From NCBI GenBank assembly GCA_963693305.1, contig OY855906.1, positions 32,813,491 through 32,877,490 of the forward strand: 64,000 nucleotides of DNA. The letters are read 5' to 3'. This DNA is from Meandrina meandrites (Eukaryota > Cnidaria > Anthozoa > Scleractinia > Meandrinidae). Under the pieces are notes generated by a model. It worked only from the letters and a program-made list of their open reading frames with translations. It had not been told where the DNA came from and ran no database searches. Positions 42,940 through 55,067 of the stretch are shown here, piece after piece; position 1 is the stretch's first letter, and every line of letters begins with the position of its first letter. Made by a program: the position numbers and the translations under genes.

Positions 42940-44489
42940 TTGGACAGGTCGACGGAAACATGATCTGTCATCATAGCAGTAATTGTTTGCCAAAGGTCAA
43001 AAAGAACCTCAAATAATGAATGGAACGGCAAATAATTTATTGATGTCAAAATATTCATGGTAAAACAAAGTGAATAGAAGTCGCTCCTAGCACTTCATGT
43101 GACATTCGCAAAGCAAAAACGTACAAGGTCATAAATGAATGGGCAATTTGCATTCATTTCTTTTACACTAAAATAGATATGGAATAGAAATGAATTATCA
43201 TGTACACGACAAATAATGATTTACTTATTTCACTTAAGTTGTTATCTTTTGACACTACACAACTTCTAAAACTCCACAGACAAAAACAAATACTTTCACC
43301 TACATTTCAAAATAGATCGAGGCACAGCACATCAACTTTTCGTTCATAGTCAATAGACTCACAATACTCAATAATGATTTCCTCATCAAAATGCCTAAAA
43401 ATTCTGCGAATAACTATACAATACAAATTCAAAGAAGCGATAAAACAATTTTCATTCTTATTTTACTTAAGCTTACTCGTTTTACATGAAATGCTAACAA
43501 TTTGTAATTTTAGCTAATTTGTGAATCGTTTTGCATGTAAACACGCTGGTTTACCTTGTCTATAAAACAACGAATCGACTTACTCGATTTCCACTCCTTT
43601 TACGACGTTCGGTGGTTGATTAAAACTCTTCTTCCTTGGATGAAAACCCTCCAAACAGCAGCGATAACAGACCATAACAGAGGACAATTTTGTCGTGAGA
43701 AATCACTCCAAACAGCGAAACACGCACATGGCATGGGAATGACGTCATTCGCCCCTGAAAAATTTTCTGGGGGGGGGGGGGGGGCAAATTGACAACGTTG
43801 TATAGTCCATAAAAATGCGAGTATTTCTCGATTAGGGTGCGTTCTCCTTCGTCGAACGCAATAAGTTCGAATGCGTGTTGTGCAGTGGATTAAAAGAGTT
43901 TTGAAGAGTTTAATCCGTGTGTTTTATCGGCCATCGCCACATCACTATCGCAACGCTCACTGAGAAGTTGCACTTGTATTCGGTATAAGGAAACTAATTG
44001 CACGCGATTGAGAAATCACACGCGATCGAAAAAGAATTATTATTTATTTTTATAATGTTTTGACAAACGGTCACAAATTCTTGAGAATGAGCCTATAGGG
44101 CTATAAGTAACTCTTGCTAAGGACCAACTACACTTATTCCCAACGCCAGTTCTAAGCATTGTATGTTCAAAGGTAAAAAAAAAAATGTTCGCTGCATCAG
44201 CTCCAATTCCGAATCTTGCCACTTTGGCAAGCAGGCTTGGCGACTGCACCAACCAATTGTATTAGTAAACCAATCAGGAGTGTCCTTTTGTGACCGCAAA
44301 CGAGACCATCAAAATTTCCCATAGAAAAAAAATTCCTGTGGTTTCAAACGTGTAAGTCAATGATACACGGTTCAACATTTGTTGCGCATAGTTAGTAGAG
44401 GGAGACTGGTTAGGAAACTCGGCGAACATCAAAGAACTATGTCTCTGTTTACGAATTTCAACGTCACGTGACATTGACCCTGCACACAG
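42940..44489. other. No gene recognised
   Basis: AT-rich. Contains a poly(G) run near 43770-43786. Short frames only. Confidence 0.45.
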
Positions 44490-44665
44490 CATTTCACAAC
44501 AAACTATGGTTGAACGTTGAAATCTGCCGTTCAACATGTTGAAAGTTGTTGAACGTTGTTGAACGAAAATAGAACTTGGCTCTATTCCGTTCAACAAGTT
44601 GCCGGTTGTTGAACGGCTTAAACCAATCGTTTTTATGTGGACTTTCACACGAAGTGTGAAAATCC
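44490..44665. repeat. Cluster of GTTGAACG motifs plus hairpin
   Basis: GTTGAACG / CGTTCAAC occurs at least seven times within about 120 bp on both strands, then TGTGGACTTTCACACGAAGT and GTGAAAATCCACA form a hairpin. The origin is probably a decayed TIR element. Confidence 0.6.
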
Positions 44666-46141
44666 ACATATTGCGATCGTGCAGTTTTCCCGATTGGGAC
44701 GTCAATTTCCGTGATAACTCGTGTCAGCGCTTTCGGAAGCTTTCGAGGGTGTTCGGAAAATCCGAAGTTTTGGAGGGAGTTTATGTTAAGTTGGACGTGA
44801 ACCCGGGAAATGAACTGCCCACGAGACGCCACAAAGAAAGCATCACGCATGCTAAATACTCGACCTTCATTAATCTTTATATTTGCATGGCGTTCGACTG
44901 AACTGCGGGCAAAGGTAACGCTATTTTTCACACTTTTCGCGCGCTATTTGTGTTCGACTGGACCTCAGTTGCTGTATTCGCTTGATTCGCATACAGTTGA
45001 AAATAGTTGATTAGCATTATTTAGCAAATATCTGGATATTTGTTGTTTTGTTTCAGATCAAGTTGTTTTCCCGGGGCTTTCCCGCATTCATTGTCTTGGA
45101 TTTCTCTCAATTTTAATTTGAATAACGCAATCTGACTGATGTCGAATTCAAACCTGCTGGTAAAAAGTAAGTGTGAATCGCATAAAACTTATTTGGAACC
45201 GAAAAATGTATGTATTGAAACCGTGCGGTAAACTAAATTACCGATAATTATAAAACGTGTCGTTCGCAACTCGTCGACTCCACTCGAAAAGTAATTCAAG
45301 AACGATGATAATTTTAGGTTGAAAAAAAGTATTTATCTGCCATCTTGCATCAAGAAATTATTAGTGAAATCTTGTTGAAAGGCGATAAAAGCCATTACGG
45401 AAAATTGATATATAAAAACAACGCATTCAAAGAAAATGAGTTAATTAATGAGTTCAGCTGTTGTTTACACAAGCGTTCAGATGAAATGTCACGCAAACAA
45501 AGACAGTCTACATACTCCGCGAAATATTTATTTATGAATGGACTGAAATTAGTATCCCCGATTTCTAGTGGTAAGATTTTGTTTTTGTTCTTAATAACTA
45601 ATTCTATTGTTCTTATTTCAATTTAAAGATCTTATTTGTCTATTTCTAGTACCCCCCCCCCCCCCCCCCCCCCTTCCGCTTCTCTGGCACAATTTAAATT
45701 GGACTGCATTTCAATGTTTAAGGCGATCTTCAGGGTGAATTGCAAGGTGTGTTCTCAAAACGAAAAAGTAGTTTTTCTTTCATGATCATAAGAAAAGTTG
45801 ATTGATAAGTTTTTTATCATCTCGAGTTTCAAGTGACTGTCAACTCATATTTGACTGATACTTAGACTTGCCAACAAGTTGAGCTCACAGAGCGCGAAGC
45901 GCTAGAGCGCCGGGGTCTATTTCAAAACCGGAACGAGAAGCAAACGTCTTTAAAAAGGTCTAACATTGGCTCATCTACTCATTTGTTATCAAAAGCAAAT
46001 GAAAGTCCACATATGTACGCATTGCGGACCCACTTTTATTCGAGTTTGGTGTCATGTGGTTTCGTGGCAATATGAACATAGCGGCCGAAGAGTTGGAATC
46101 AGCTGAGTTCGAATGGAGTTTTGATAACACCAGTCAACTGA
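44666..46141. other. No gene recognised
   Basis: A 93-codon plus-strand frame (45345-45626) has no motif. A poly(C) run lies at about 45652-45672. Confidence 0.4.
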
Positions 46142-46477
46142 TCAATCTGTACGAGACTTTTCCGTGCCTGTACGATAAACTTGCCTCAGCTTTTTCTGCA
46201 TTGCTCTGTAGCCAAGCAGTCTGCCTGGACCTTCCATCTCTCGCGTTACTGCTTCCTCGACCTCATCCACTGCGACATCAGTGTCAGTGTATCTTATATC
46301 GAAGTATCGAAGACGCCTATCAAGAGTTCTTATGCTCCAAGCATAGCAATCGAAATCCCTTTGCATGAAATCTAAAATCTCTTCGCGACGAAGGCTTTCT
46401 GTCACATACTCTTTTAGCTTTTCTATCAACTTTAAGTCTTCTTTCCAAGAATCATTCCTAATTCTTGCCTCCGCCAT
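46142..46477 (-). pseudogene. N-terminal fragment of an integrase-like transposase family
   Basis: From the ATG at 46477 the frame reads MAEARIRNDSWKEDLKLIEK, then LRREEILDFMQRDFDCYAWS, TLDRRLRYFDIRYTDTD and GPGRLLGYRAMQKKLRQVYR, then stops after a short unrelated tail. I recognise this as the start of a widespread cnidarian/fish family whose longer members continue into an integrase catalytic core; that core is absent here. Assignment is from memory. An in-frame extension upstream to 46570 exists but looks noncoding. It borders the NYN/kinase array on the same strand. Confidence 0.55.
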
Positions 46478-47335
46478 CTTTGAAGAAGCCCCCAAGGCAT
46501 CTTGGTCTATGGCAGTTTTAGGCCACTGTGATATATTTTTCAATTCATTTTTATTTTCATTTCTTTTCAATTGACTTTACTTTGAGATTAATTTCATTTT
46601 ACACAAAGAGTTTTATTTGATTTCATTTTATTTTTATGATAAATTGTTTATTATTTACATTTTATTTGAAAAAAAAATAAAAAAATAAAACAAAAAAGAA
46701 AAGGAAAAGAAAAAAAAAAACAATAAAAATGAAATACGTAAAAAAGAAAAAGCTTAAGAGATACCAAAATCCTTATGGCAGCTCTAGGCCACCATAGTAG
46801 CCTAAAAGTTGTCTGGATAAATATGCAATTGATCCGCCTCCATCTTTTCATATGTTTCGTCTGTCCTGCTCTGTTGTTTCTGCTTATTCGCTGCTTTTAC
46901 CGCTATCTGAATTACATTTTACAAAATAGTTCCAAGTGGCTGTGTAGAACCAGCAGCTTTGTTCCGGTCAGCTCATCGTCTTTCTCCTTTTTCTCCTTGT
47001 CTTCCCCCTCCTCCCTCCTCTCCGCTTCTATCGATCATTTTGAATAAATTATACTTGAAATTCCATTGCGGCTGCTTTAAATGTCTTCTCTGACTCGCCG
47101 TATTTGTCTCAGAAGGAAAGGTAATACACCTTTTTAACTCCAGCCTATTGAGAGATAATATAGGAACCATAGCTGATAAAGAATTCCCGTGTCCTACATT
47201 TCTTGGATATTTAACGGACCCATCGAAAAACCGAAAAACCATGATTTGTAACGTAACCTTTTATATTTTAATAAATTGTTCTAATCCAACGAATATAAAT
47301 GGAACTAAGCTTAAAGCTGATGGTGCCTCTCTTTG

Positions 47336-47584
47336 TCAAGTGACTTTGTTCCACTCACGGCTCTTTTCCATTAAGTCTTGACAGTTATCACTGGAAATGA
47401 TAACACCATCATTGTTCGCGGCTTGTTTTAGAATGTAACGGTCGTCGTAACATTTGATGATACGTCCATTGGTAGTTTTTCTACTTGGAGAGTAAACTAG
47501 AATATTATTTTCCTCAAAACGTTTGAATAATTCTTGGTCTACAATTGCGTAGCACTGGTTTGCTTTACTGGATTGCTTGGTGGC
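47336..47584 (-). pseudogene. NYN ribonuclease core, copy n1
   Basis: The minus-strand frame reads ATKQSSKANQCYAIVDQE, then NILVYSPSRKTTNGRIIK, CYDDRYILKQAANNDGVII and EWNKVT, then a stop. It matches the second half of the NYN/PIN nuclease domain of the ZC3H12 (Regnase)/N4BP1/KHNYN family, where DDR and the DG..(S)ND stretch carry metal-binding acidic residues. In the same frame beyond the stop, SLVPFIFVG resembles the LLP/YTFVG strand that ends the domain. The upstream IDGSN half is not found. Confidence 0.8.
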
Positions 47585-48535
47585 CTAAAAGTTGTCAGGA
47601 TAAATATGCAATTGATCCGCCTCCAGCTTTTCATATTTCTTGTTTTCTACCATCTGTCGTGCTCTGTTCTTTCTCCATTTTTTTCTGTACTTTTGGTCTT
47701 AAGGGTAACTTTGTTTTTGTTTTTTTATTTTATTATTATTATTTTTTAAACATTATAACTATTTATTTATTTAAAACGAACAAGCAAATTCTTGTCATTC
47801 AAATGGCTCCACTTTTGTCTGCTTCAGTCGTTAAATGGATTTGTCTTGTTTGGGTTCTTCGTAGGCCTTCTATCCTGGTTACCTCGGCGGAAAGGAACTC
47901 GATCAATGCCCTTTGAATCACACCTCGGTCATTTTTTTTTTATTCTTTTTTTTTTTTTTGCAAAAAAATAAAATACACTATACAGTTGATAATGTTCGTG
48001 AGGGAATAAGAGACAATACTTACAATTTTTAAAATGCACTATTATTAATCTCGCTATTTATTGTTAATGATGAAGCAAAGGCGACTATTTAGTAAAATAT
48101 TAGTTAAGTGATGTTTTCAAATTTATAGTTAATGAGTAGCTTATTTTTAAATTCCTGAATGTAGATGGCCTTGTTGTTTGTTTTGTTTGAATATATGTAA
48201 TGGCGCATAGCTAAGGTGGTGCTCACTTAACACTGATCTATCTACATAAAATGGCTTAATTTGTCAAGACAAACAAAAGGAAATCAAAATTTCACTCAAA
48301 AAGTTGTTTTTTTTTCATGAAAGTCTATGATCGGAGCTGGTCAAATGGGATGTGGTCATTAAAGCTACTTCAGAAATGGAATGTGTCTACATTGTTGGAC
48401 TTTCCTTATCATCTGAAGTTCCTCTTCAAGAGACTCTCTCCTCTATTATCTTCTTCCTGATCCTTCCTTCGATCTGACGGATTTAGCTTATGCTAAAGCT
48501 GAAAGCTGACCCGTCGAAAAACCATTCGTTATACA

Positions 48536-48770
48536 TTGATAACACTATCTTTGACATATCAGTACGTTGTCGGGTTTTATGTCCCTGTGAACAAAACCTT
48601 GACTTTGGAGAAACCGGCAGCTTTGCTCCGGTCTGCTCATCGTCTTTCTCCTCTTTATAATTGCCTTTCTCCTCCTCCCTCTTTCTCCTTTTCTAGCTAC
48701 GTAGCATCGTCCTTAAAAGTATTTCTTTCTGGCAAGCTTATTGTCACCTCGCTGGAATAACGGAGGATTT
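48536..48770 (-). pseudogene. Kinase catalytic-loop block k1
   Basis: On the minus strand SQGFVHRDIKPDNVLI (loop at 48589-48557) is the eukaryotic Ser/Thr kinase HRDxKxxN loop with the preceding alphaE end. No other kinase subdomains are recognised in the block; the purine-rich DNA upstream (GAGAAAGACGATGAGC) is shared with block A. Confidence 0.7.
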
Positions 48771-48984
48771 ACCAGTGTTTTAGATCTAATGGATTTAGCG
48801 TATGGTGCACACAATCCCCAGCTGATAAAGAATTCCCGTGTCCCACATTTCTTGGATTTTTCACGGACCCGTCGAAAAACCGAAAAACCATCATTTGTAA
48901 AGTAACCTTTTATATCTTAATAAATTGTTCTAATCCAACGAATATAAATGGAACTAAGCGTAAAGCTGATGGTGCCTCTCTTTG

Positions 48985-49275
48985 TTAAGTGACTTTGTTC
49001 CACTCACGGCTCTTTTCCATTTTGTCTTGACAGTTATCACTGGAAATGATAACACCATCATTGTTCGCGGCTTGTTTCAAAATGTAACGATCATCGTAAC
49101 ATTTGATAATACGTCCATTGGTAGTTTTTCTACTTGGAGAGTAAACTAGAATATTATTTTTCTCAAAACGTTTGAATAATTCTTGGTCTACAATTGCGTA
49201 GCACTTGTTTGGATTGCTTGGTGGCCTAAAAGTTGTCAGGATAAATATGCAATTGATCCGCCTCCAGCTTTTCAT
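48985..49275 (-). pseudogene. NYN ribonuclease core, copy n2 (longest open)
   Basis: An open frame of 96 codons: the NYN core CYAIVDQELFKRFEKNNILV, SPSRKTTNGRIIKCYDDRY, NNDGVIISSDN, EWNKVT is uninterrupted. A 9-bp loss before the core (relative to n1) keeps the frame open to an upstream ATG. It still lacks the N-terminal IDGSN motif and stops before the last strand, so a complete nuclease is not encoded. Family members cleave RNA; Regnase-1 degrades inflammatory mRNAs. Confidence 0.8.
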
Positions 49276-49498
49276 GTTTCTTGTTTTCTACCATCTGTCG
49301 TGTTCCGTTCTTTCTCCATTTTTTTTCTGTACTTTTGGTATTAAGGGTAACTTTGATTGTTTGGTGGCCTAAAAGTTGTCAGGATAAATATGCAATTGAT
49401 CCGCCTCCAGCTTTTCATGTTTCTTGTTTTCTACCATCTGTCGTGTTCTGTTCTTTCTCCATTTTTTTCTGTACTTTTGGTATTAAGGGTAACTTTGA
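49212..49498 (-). repeat. 143-bp tandem duplication inside the array
   Basis: The segment from GATTGCTTGGTGGCC (49212) to GGTAACTTT repeats at once from 49355 (GATTGTTTGGTGGCC). Only this unit of the array has it. Confidence 0.85.
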
Positions 49499-50019
49499 TG
49501 ATTTAAGCAGGAAATCAGTGCTTAAAGAACGGTTACAGGATTTTGTTATTCGGTTATGTTTTCCAACACATCTATCACGTTGATGCGGGTCGAGTGTTAT
49601 ATGCGACGTTGATCATGGAACAAAGAAGTAATGAAGAAGTAAATAAAAAACAAATTATCTAATGAATTTATTAACTAATGAAAAATCAATAGATTACCCA
49701 ATCAATAAAAATATATCAATAGATCAATGACCAGCTTAACGAAAAATAAATCAATTACATTATAAAGGTAAATGCCGGCTAGTGCAGCTGCTAAAAACCA
49801 GCTGGAAACATACACACAAAAGGCGGCTGACTCATCAACACATTTTTTTCATGAGATATTTTTTGGACAACTGGATCATATTTGATCATGACTTAAGCTG
49901 TTCTCAGCTCAGCTCGTCTATAACAGAATTTCCTGTGGTCCTCCCTACTGCTGTAAGAAAATGGCAAAGAAACAAAGATAAAACCATTTTTAAGACTATG
50001 ATGCGTACGTTTTTTGTAT

Positions 50020-50769
50020 GGAAGCATTAAAGGAGACTTTTAGCTTGAAAACGGAAACTTTGAAGAAAGGGTTAAGGCAGTTAACAACCATATTGGAAAG
50101 CTTCATTCTAAACATTTCCCTGATTTATGATGTGACAAGGAGCTGCTAGAAGAGTCATCCCTAAGCAGCGTATCAATATAATGTTTTCCCCAGATGGAGT
50201 GTTATGCTTTTTGGCATCACAAAAAAAATGCCTCTCAATAGACTTCTTTTTACAACAGGCAGAAGAGTGATCAGTTGGCTATTAACAAAGGATTGAGAAG
50301 TTGAACTGATTCGGGCCCACGTGTAACAGTGTGGAAAGCGCATCGACAAAATTGCATCAATGGAAACGCCGGGGAAAGGAAAAGAGGGAACGAGGAAAAG
50401 GCCGGGTACCTTTTCATGAATGAACCGGGCACAACACGAGGACCGTTCCTTCTTGGTGGAAGCTTAGCAAATTTACATTTACATCCCTAGGCAACGAAAG
50501 CTATGACACTAAATAACTAAAATATATTTAAAACCGTTTCCTAACGAAATAATAATATATAAACAGAAACGCTTTAAACAATATTTAAGATCGTTTATCC
50601 ACAGTTCTGAACCTATGACTCAGCTCGCACGAGTCTTCCTTAATTTCATGGGAAAGGGGAGAATCTCACCGGCGTGAGGAAGGTCAGGTGTTTTTGTTAC
50701 CATCGTGGATTCTAGTGTTTAATTTTGTTTTTGAAGATCAAAGAGTTCAAAATTTCTTAAATGCTCACC
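50020..50769. other. Array-unique spacer
   Basis: Not repeated elsewhere in the window. No gene recognised. Confidence 0.4.
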
Positions 50770-51076
50770 GTTAACACTGATCTATCTACACAAAATGGCG
50801 TAATTCGTCATGACAAACAAAAGGAAATCAAAATTTCACTCAAAAAGTTTCTTTTTCGTGAAAGTCTATGATCGGAGCTGGTCAAATGGGATGTGGTCAT
50901 TAAAGCTACTTCAGAAATGGAATGTGTCTACATTGTTGGACTTTCCTTATCATCTGAAGTTCCTCTTCAAGAGACTCTCTCCTCTATTATCTTCTTCCTG
51001 ATCCTTCCTTCGATCTGACGGATTTAGCTTATGCTAAAGGTGAAAGCTGACCCGTCGAAAAACCATTCGTTATAGA

Positions 51077-51310
51077 TTGATAACACTATCTTTGACATAT
51101 CAGTACGTTGTCTGGTTTTATGTCCCGGTGAACAAAACCTTGACTTTGCAGAAACCGGCAGCTTTGTTCCGGTCTGCTCATCGTCTTTCTCCTCTTTATA
51201 ATTGCCTTTCTCCTCCTCCCTCTTTCTCCTTTTCTAGCTACGTAGCATCGTCCTTAAAAGTATTTCTTTCTGGCAAGCTTATTGTCACCTCGCTGGAATA
51301 ACGGAGGATT
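51077..51310 (-). pseudogene. Kinase catalytic-loop block k2
   Basis: SQGFVHRDIKPDNVLI again (loop 51130-51098), encoded with different synonymous codons from k1 (CGG for AGG, CCA for CCC). Preceded on the plus-strand map by a 300-bp stretch (50770-51070) that also precedes k1. Confidence 0.7.
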
Positions 51311-51525
51311 TACCAGTGTTTTAGATCTAATGGATTTAGCCTATGGTGCACACAATCTCCAGCTGATAAAGAATTCCCGTGTCCTACATTTCTTGGATAT
51401 TTCACGGACCCGTCGAAAAACCGAAAAACCATCAATTGTAACGTAACCTTTTATATTTTAATAAATTGTTCTAATCCAATGAATATAAATGGAACTAAGC
51501 TTAATGCTGATGGTTCCTCTCTTTG

Positions 51526-51774
51526 TCAAGTGACTTTGTTCCACTCACGGCTCTTTTCTATTAAGTCTTGACAGTTATCACTGGAAATGATAACACCATC
51601 ATTGTTCGCGGCTTGTTTCAGAATGTAACGATCATCATAACACTTAATGATCCTTCCATTGCTAGTTTTTCTTCTTGGAGAGTAAACTAGAACATTATTA
51701 TTCTCAAAACGTTTGAATAATTCTTGGTCTACAATTGCGTAGCACTGGTTTGCTTTATTGGATTGCTTGGTGGC
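51526..51774 (-). pseudogene. NYN ribonuclease core, copy n3
   Basis: Same frame as n1 with conservative changes (FENNNVLVYSPRRKTSNGR) and synonymous ones in IIKCYDDRYIL. Its pattern of change is protein-like. Stops as in n1. Confidence 0.8.
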
Positions 51775-52318
51775 CTAAAAGTTGTCAGGATAAATATGCA
51801 ATCGATCCGCCTCCAGCTTTTCATGTTTCTTGTTTTCTACCATCTGTCGTGCTCTGTTCTTTCTCCATTTTTTTCTGTACTTTTGGTCTTAAGGGTAACT
51901 TTGATGATTTAAGCAGGAAATCAGTGCTTAAAGAACGGTTACAGGATTTCGTTATTTGGTTATGTTTTCCAACACATCTATCACGTTGATGCAGGTCGAG
52001 TGTTATATGCGACGTTGATCATGGAACAAAGAAGTAATGAAGAAGTAAATAAAAAAACAGATTATCTAATGAATTTATTAACTAATGAAAAATCAATAGA
52101 TTACCCAATCAATAAAAATATATCAATAGATCAATGACCAGCTTAACAAAAAATAAATCAATTGCATTATAAAGGTAAATGCCGGCTAGTGCAGCTGCTA
52201 AAAACCAGCTAGAAACATATACACAAAAGGCGGCTGACACATCAACACATTTTTTTCATGAGATATTTTATGGACAACTGCATCATATTTGACTTGAGCT
52301 GTTCTCAGCTCAGCTCGT

Positions 52319-53218
52319 CTATAACGGAATTTCCTGTGGTTCACAGTTTGGGCATAACCAATCTTTGCTGCATTCGCTTTGGACGCACTCTTGGTGGTAC
52401 CAGCATTTGCCGTCATCTGGCATTCGACAACTGCAATACACCTCGCAGGTCCACCGATACAAAACCTCAGGCTCCTTGTCTTCTTCTATAGTCACCACAC
52501 TGTTCAAGTAATGCGCGATATCCATTCGTTCGAAACTCCGGATAAGTTCGTGGCGCATGTCGTCCTGATCGAAAAGGGCCTTTGCTGGGTCTTCCTTTAA
52601 ACAGAGCAGTGCTGCATATGCAATGGCAAATAACGGCGTTGTTGCGAGTGAGCCGTATGGCCTAGAAAGCTGGCATGCAAACTGCTCTACGGAAATGGGA
52701 TACCTGATCTTCTTTTGTTTAGTATCGACGTTCAACGCTTGCAAACTGTCGTAAACACAGGTTTCGGATAGCGCACACAACATGTTTGACACTGTTACCC
52801 ACTGATTGCCACGGACATTTATAATTTGTACGAAACCTTCTCCGTTGTCAGAGTGCAGAAATCCTTTTTGTTGAGCAACTGCGAGATCTTGGAGCCCACC
52901 AATGTCCCTTTCATAAGTCTCGTTTCTTAAAAGGGTCATCGCTGCATTGATAATCCTGTCGTTCAACCAGTAACCACCTTCCAGAATGAGCTTGTCTGTG
53001 ACTTTAAGGCCAAGTTCCTCAATCCAATATGGAACATTACCTGATACTAAATTGTTCTTACGCGGTCGCGACATACATTTCTTGGTACTGCTCGCTCTGT
53101 TTGTGCTAGTTTTTGAAGTGTGAACCTTGGCTTCTTCGGCTGCAACTTCGTTTTCACTCGCCAACGCACTGACTCCTACGTCAGTGTAATCATCGTGGCT
53201 CTCGAGAGACTCATTCAT
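52319..53218 (-). CDS. Ulp1-like protease relative with PHD-like tail, catalytic residues lost
   Basis: An ATG frame of 299 aa. Residues 1-60 are low complexity. The Ulp1/C48-like core begins at GGYWLNDRIINAAMTLLRNE and continues with FVQIINVRGNQWVTVSN, VYDSL and TTPLFAIAYAALLCLKEDP. In active relatives the second block has His before W and the last has a DCG box; here Gln replaces His and TTP replaces DCG, so proteolysis is not expected. The C-terminus (VYCSCRMPDDGKCWYHQECV ... WLCPNC) resembles a PHD finger missing one cysteine pair. The last codons run into array block u2, where another frame of the block is used, so its 3' end was created by the junction. Similar ORFs occur in transposon-rich cnidarian DNA. 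Confidence 0.6.
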   Translation of the reverse strand: MNESLESHDDYTDVGVSALASENEVAAEEAKVHTSKTSTNRASSTKKCMSRPRKNNLVSGNVPYWIEELGLKVTDKLILEGGYWLNDRIINAAMTLLRNETYERDIGGLQDLAVAQQKGFLHSDNGEGFVQIINVRGNQWVTVSNMLCALSETCVYDSLQALNVDTKQKKIRYPISVEQFACQLSRPYGSLATTPLFAIAYAALLCLKEDPAKALFDQDDMRHELIRSFERMDIAHYLNSVVTIEEDKEPEVLYRWTCEVYCSCRMPDDGKCWYHQECVQSECSKDWLCPNCEPQEIPL

Positions 53219-53399
53219 GATGATGATAATAGTAATAATAGTAATAATATTTATTACTCATATTGCATAATCAAAAGAGCAGTACACTTAAAATTTACAA
53301 ATTACAAATCAATATGTGGCGAAAAGAAATATGTTAAAAACAACCACATGTAGTTAAAGAAAGGTACTTGTGAAATCAATGTAAACTGTGACTAATTGG

Positions 53400-53600
53400 T
53401 CAGAATCGTTTGCTGACGATTCTACCCAGCCTTTAAACCGATCATCGTAACACTTTGATTGGTAATTTTTCTGCTTGGAGTGTAAACCGTTAGAATACTG
53501 TCTCTCTATACAAACTTTTGAGTAATTCTTTATCCACAAATGCGTAGCAATGGTTTGCCTTACTCGATTACTGGGTGGATAAATATGCAAATGATCCGCC
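53400..53600 (-). pseudogene. NYN core, diverged copy n5
   Basis: CYAFVDKELLKSL is followed by a frame change and then KCYDDRF. Clearly related to n1-n4 but older or more damaged. Confidence 0.65.
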
Positions 53601-54039
53601 TCCAGCTTTCATTTGTTTCTTGTTTTCTATAGTCTGTTGTGATCATGAAAAGAAGTAATAATAAATAAGTAAATAAAAAAAGAAGATTATCGAATGAATT
53701 TATTAACTACTGAAACATTAATAAATTACCCAATCAATAAAAATATATCAATAGATCAATAACTAGCTTAACAAAAAAAAATAAATCAATTACATTATAA
53801 GGGGAAATGCCGGTTAGTTCAGCTGCTAAAAAACCAGCTAGAAACATACACACAAAAGGCGGCTGACACATCAACACAGCTTTTTCATGAGATATTTTAT
53901 GGACAACTGCATCATATTTGACTTGAGCTGTTCTCAGCTCAGCTCGTCTATAACGGAATTTCCTGTGGTCGTTCCTACTGCTGTAAGAAAATGGCAAAGA
54001 AACAAAGATAAAACCATGTTTAAGGCGTTATAGATAGAT

Positions 54040-54270
54040 AACACTATCTTTGACATATTAGTACATTGTCTGGCTTGATGTCCCGGTGTACAAATCCTTG
54101 ACTGTGGAGAAACCGGCAGCTTTGTTCCGGTCTGCTCATCGTCTTTCTCCTCTTTATAATTGCCTTTCTCCTCCTCCCTCTTTCTCCTTTTCTAGCTACG
54201 TAGCATCGTCCTTAAAAGTATTTCTTTCTGGCAAGCTTATTGTCACCTCGCTGGAATAACGGAGGATTTA
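54040..54270 (-). pseudogene. Kinase catalytic-loop block k3
   Basis: Reads LHSQGFVHRDIKPDNVLI (loop 54088-54056), again with synonymous differences only within the loop. LHSQGF is a typical end of helix alphaE. Confidence 0.7.
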
Positions 54271-54483
54271 CCAGTGTTTTAGATCTAATGGATTTAGCCT
54301 ATGGTGCACACAATCCCCAGCTGATAAAGAATTCCCGTGTCCCACATTTCTTGGATATTTCACGGACCCGTCGAAAAACCGAAAAACCATCATTTGTAAA
54401 GTAACCTTTTATATTTTAATAAATTGTTCTAATCCAACGAATATAAATGGAACTAAGCGTAAAGCTGATGGCGCCTCTCTTTG

Positions 54484-54735
54484 TTAAGTGACTTTGTTCC
54501 ACTCACGGCTCTTTTCCATTTTGTCTTGACAGTTATCACTGGAAAGGATAACACCATCATTGTTCGCGGCTTGTTTCAAAATGTAACGATCATCGTAACA
54601 TTTGATAATACGTCCATTGGTAGTTTTTCTACTTGGAGAGTACACTAGAATATTATTTTTTCTCAAAACGTTTGAATAATTCTTGGTCTACAATTGCGTA
54701 GCACTGGTTTGCTTTACTGGATTGCTTGGTGGCCT
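54484..54735 (-). pseudogene. NYN ribonuclease core, copy n4
   Basis: Same protein text as n2 (NNILVYSPSRKTTNGRIIK, CYDDRYILKQAANNDGVI), but an extra A in the A-run encoding EKNN shifts the frame relative to the upstream CYAIVDQEL part. Confidence 0.8.
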
Positions 54736-55067
54736 AAAAGTTGTCAGGATAAATATGCAATTGATCCGCCTCCAGCTTTTCATGTTTCTTGTTTTCTACC
54801 ATCTGTCGTGTTCTGTTCTTTCTCCATTTTTTTCTGTACTTTTGGTCTTAAGGGTAACTTTGATGATTTAAGCAGGAAATCAGTGCTTAAAGAACGGTTA
54901 CAGGATTTCTTTATTTCAGTTGTGTTTTCCAACACATCTATCACGTTGATGCGGGTCGAGTGTTATATGCGACGTTAATCATGGAACAAAGAAGTAATGA
55001 AGAAGTAAATAAAAAACAGATTATCAAATGAATTTATTAACTAATGAAAAATCAATAGATTACCCAA

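Noticed and set aside
44274..44931. Overlapping 143- and 145-codon minus-strand frames
   Set aside because: They cross the GTTGAACG repeat cluster in two frames and show no domain.
46142..46570. Start of the integrase-like fragment at the ATG at 46570
   Set aside because: The family-like text begins at the ATG at 46477; the upstream extension is lysine/asparagine-rich and looks noncoding.
46775..47047. Plus-strand hydrophobic frames in the array (also 49281-49583, 51735-51989, 54694-54978)
   Set aside because: They are antisense to the NYN/kinase blocks; the conserved domains and synonymous pattern are on the minus strand.
53734..53997. HRKFRYRRAELRTAQVKYDA frame in the u blocks as a protein domain
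   Set aside because: Differences between u copies change amino acids in this frame but are silent in the overlapping TTGNSVIDELS frame, so this frame is probably not the coding one.
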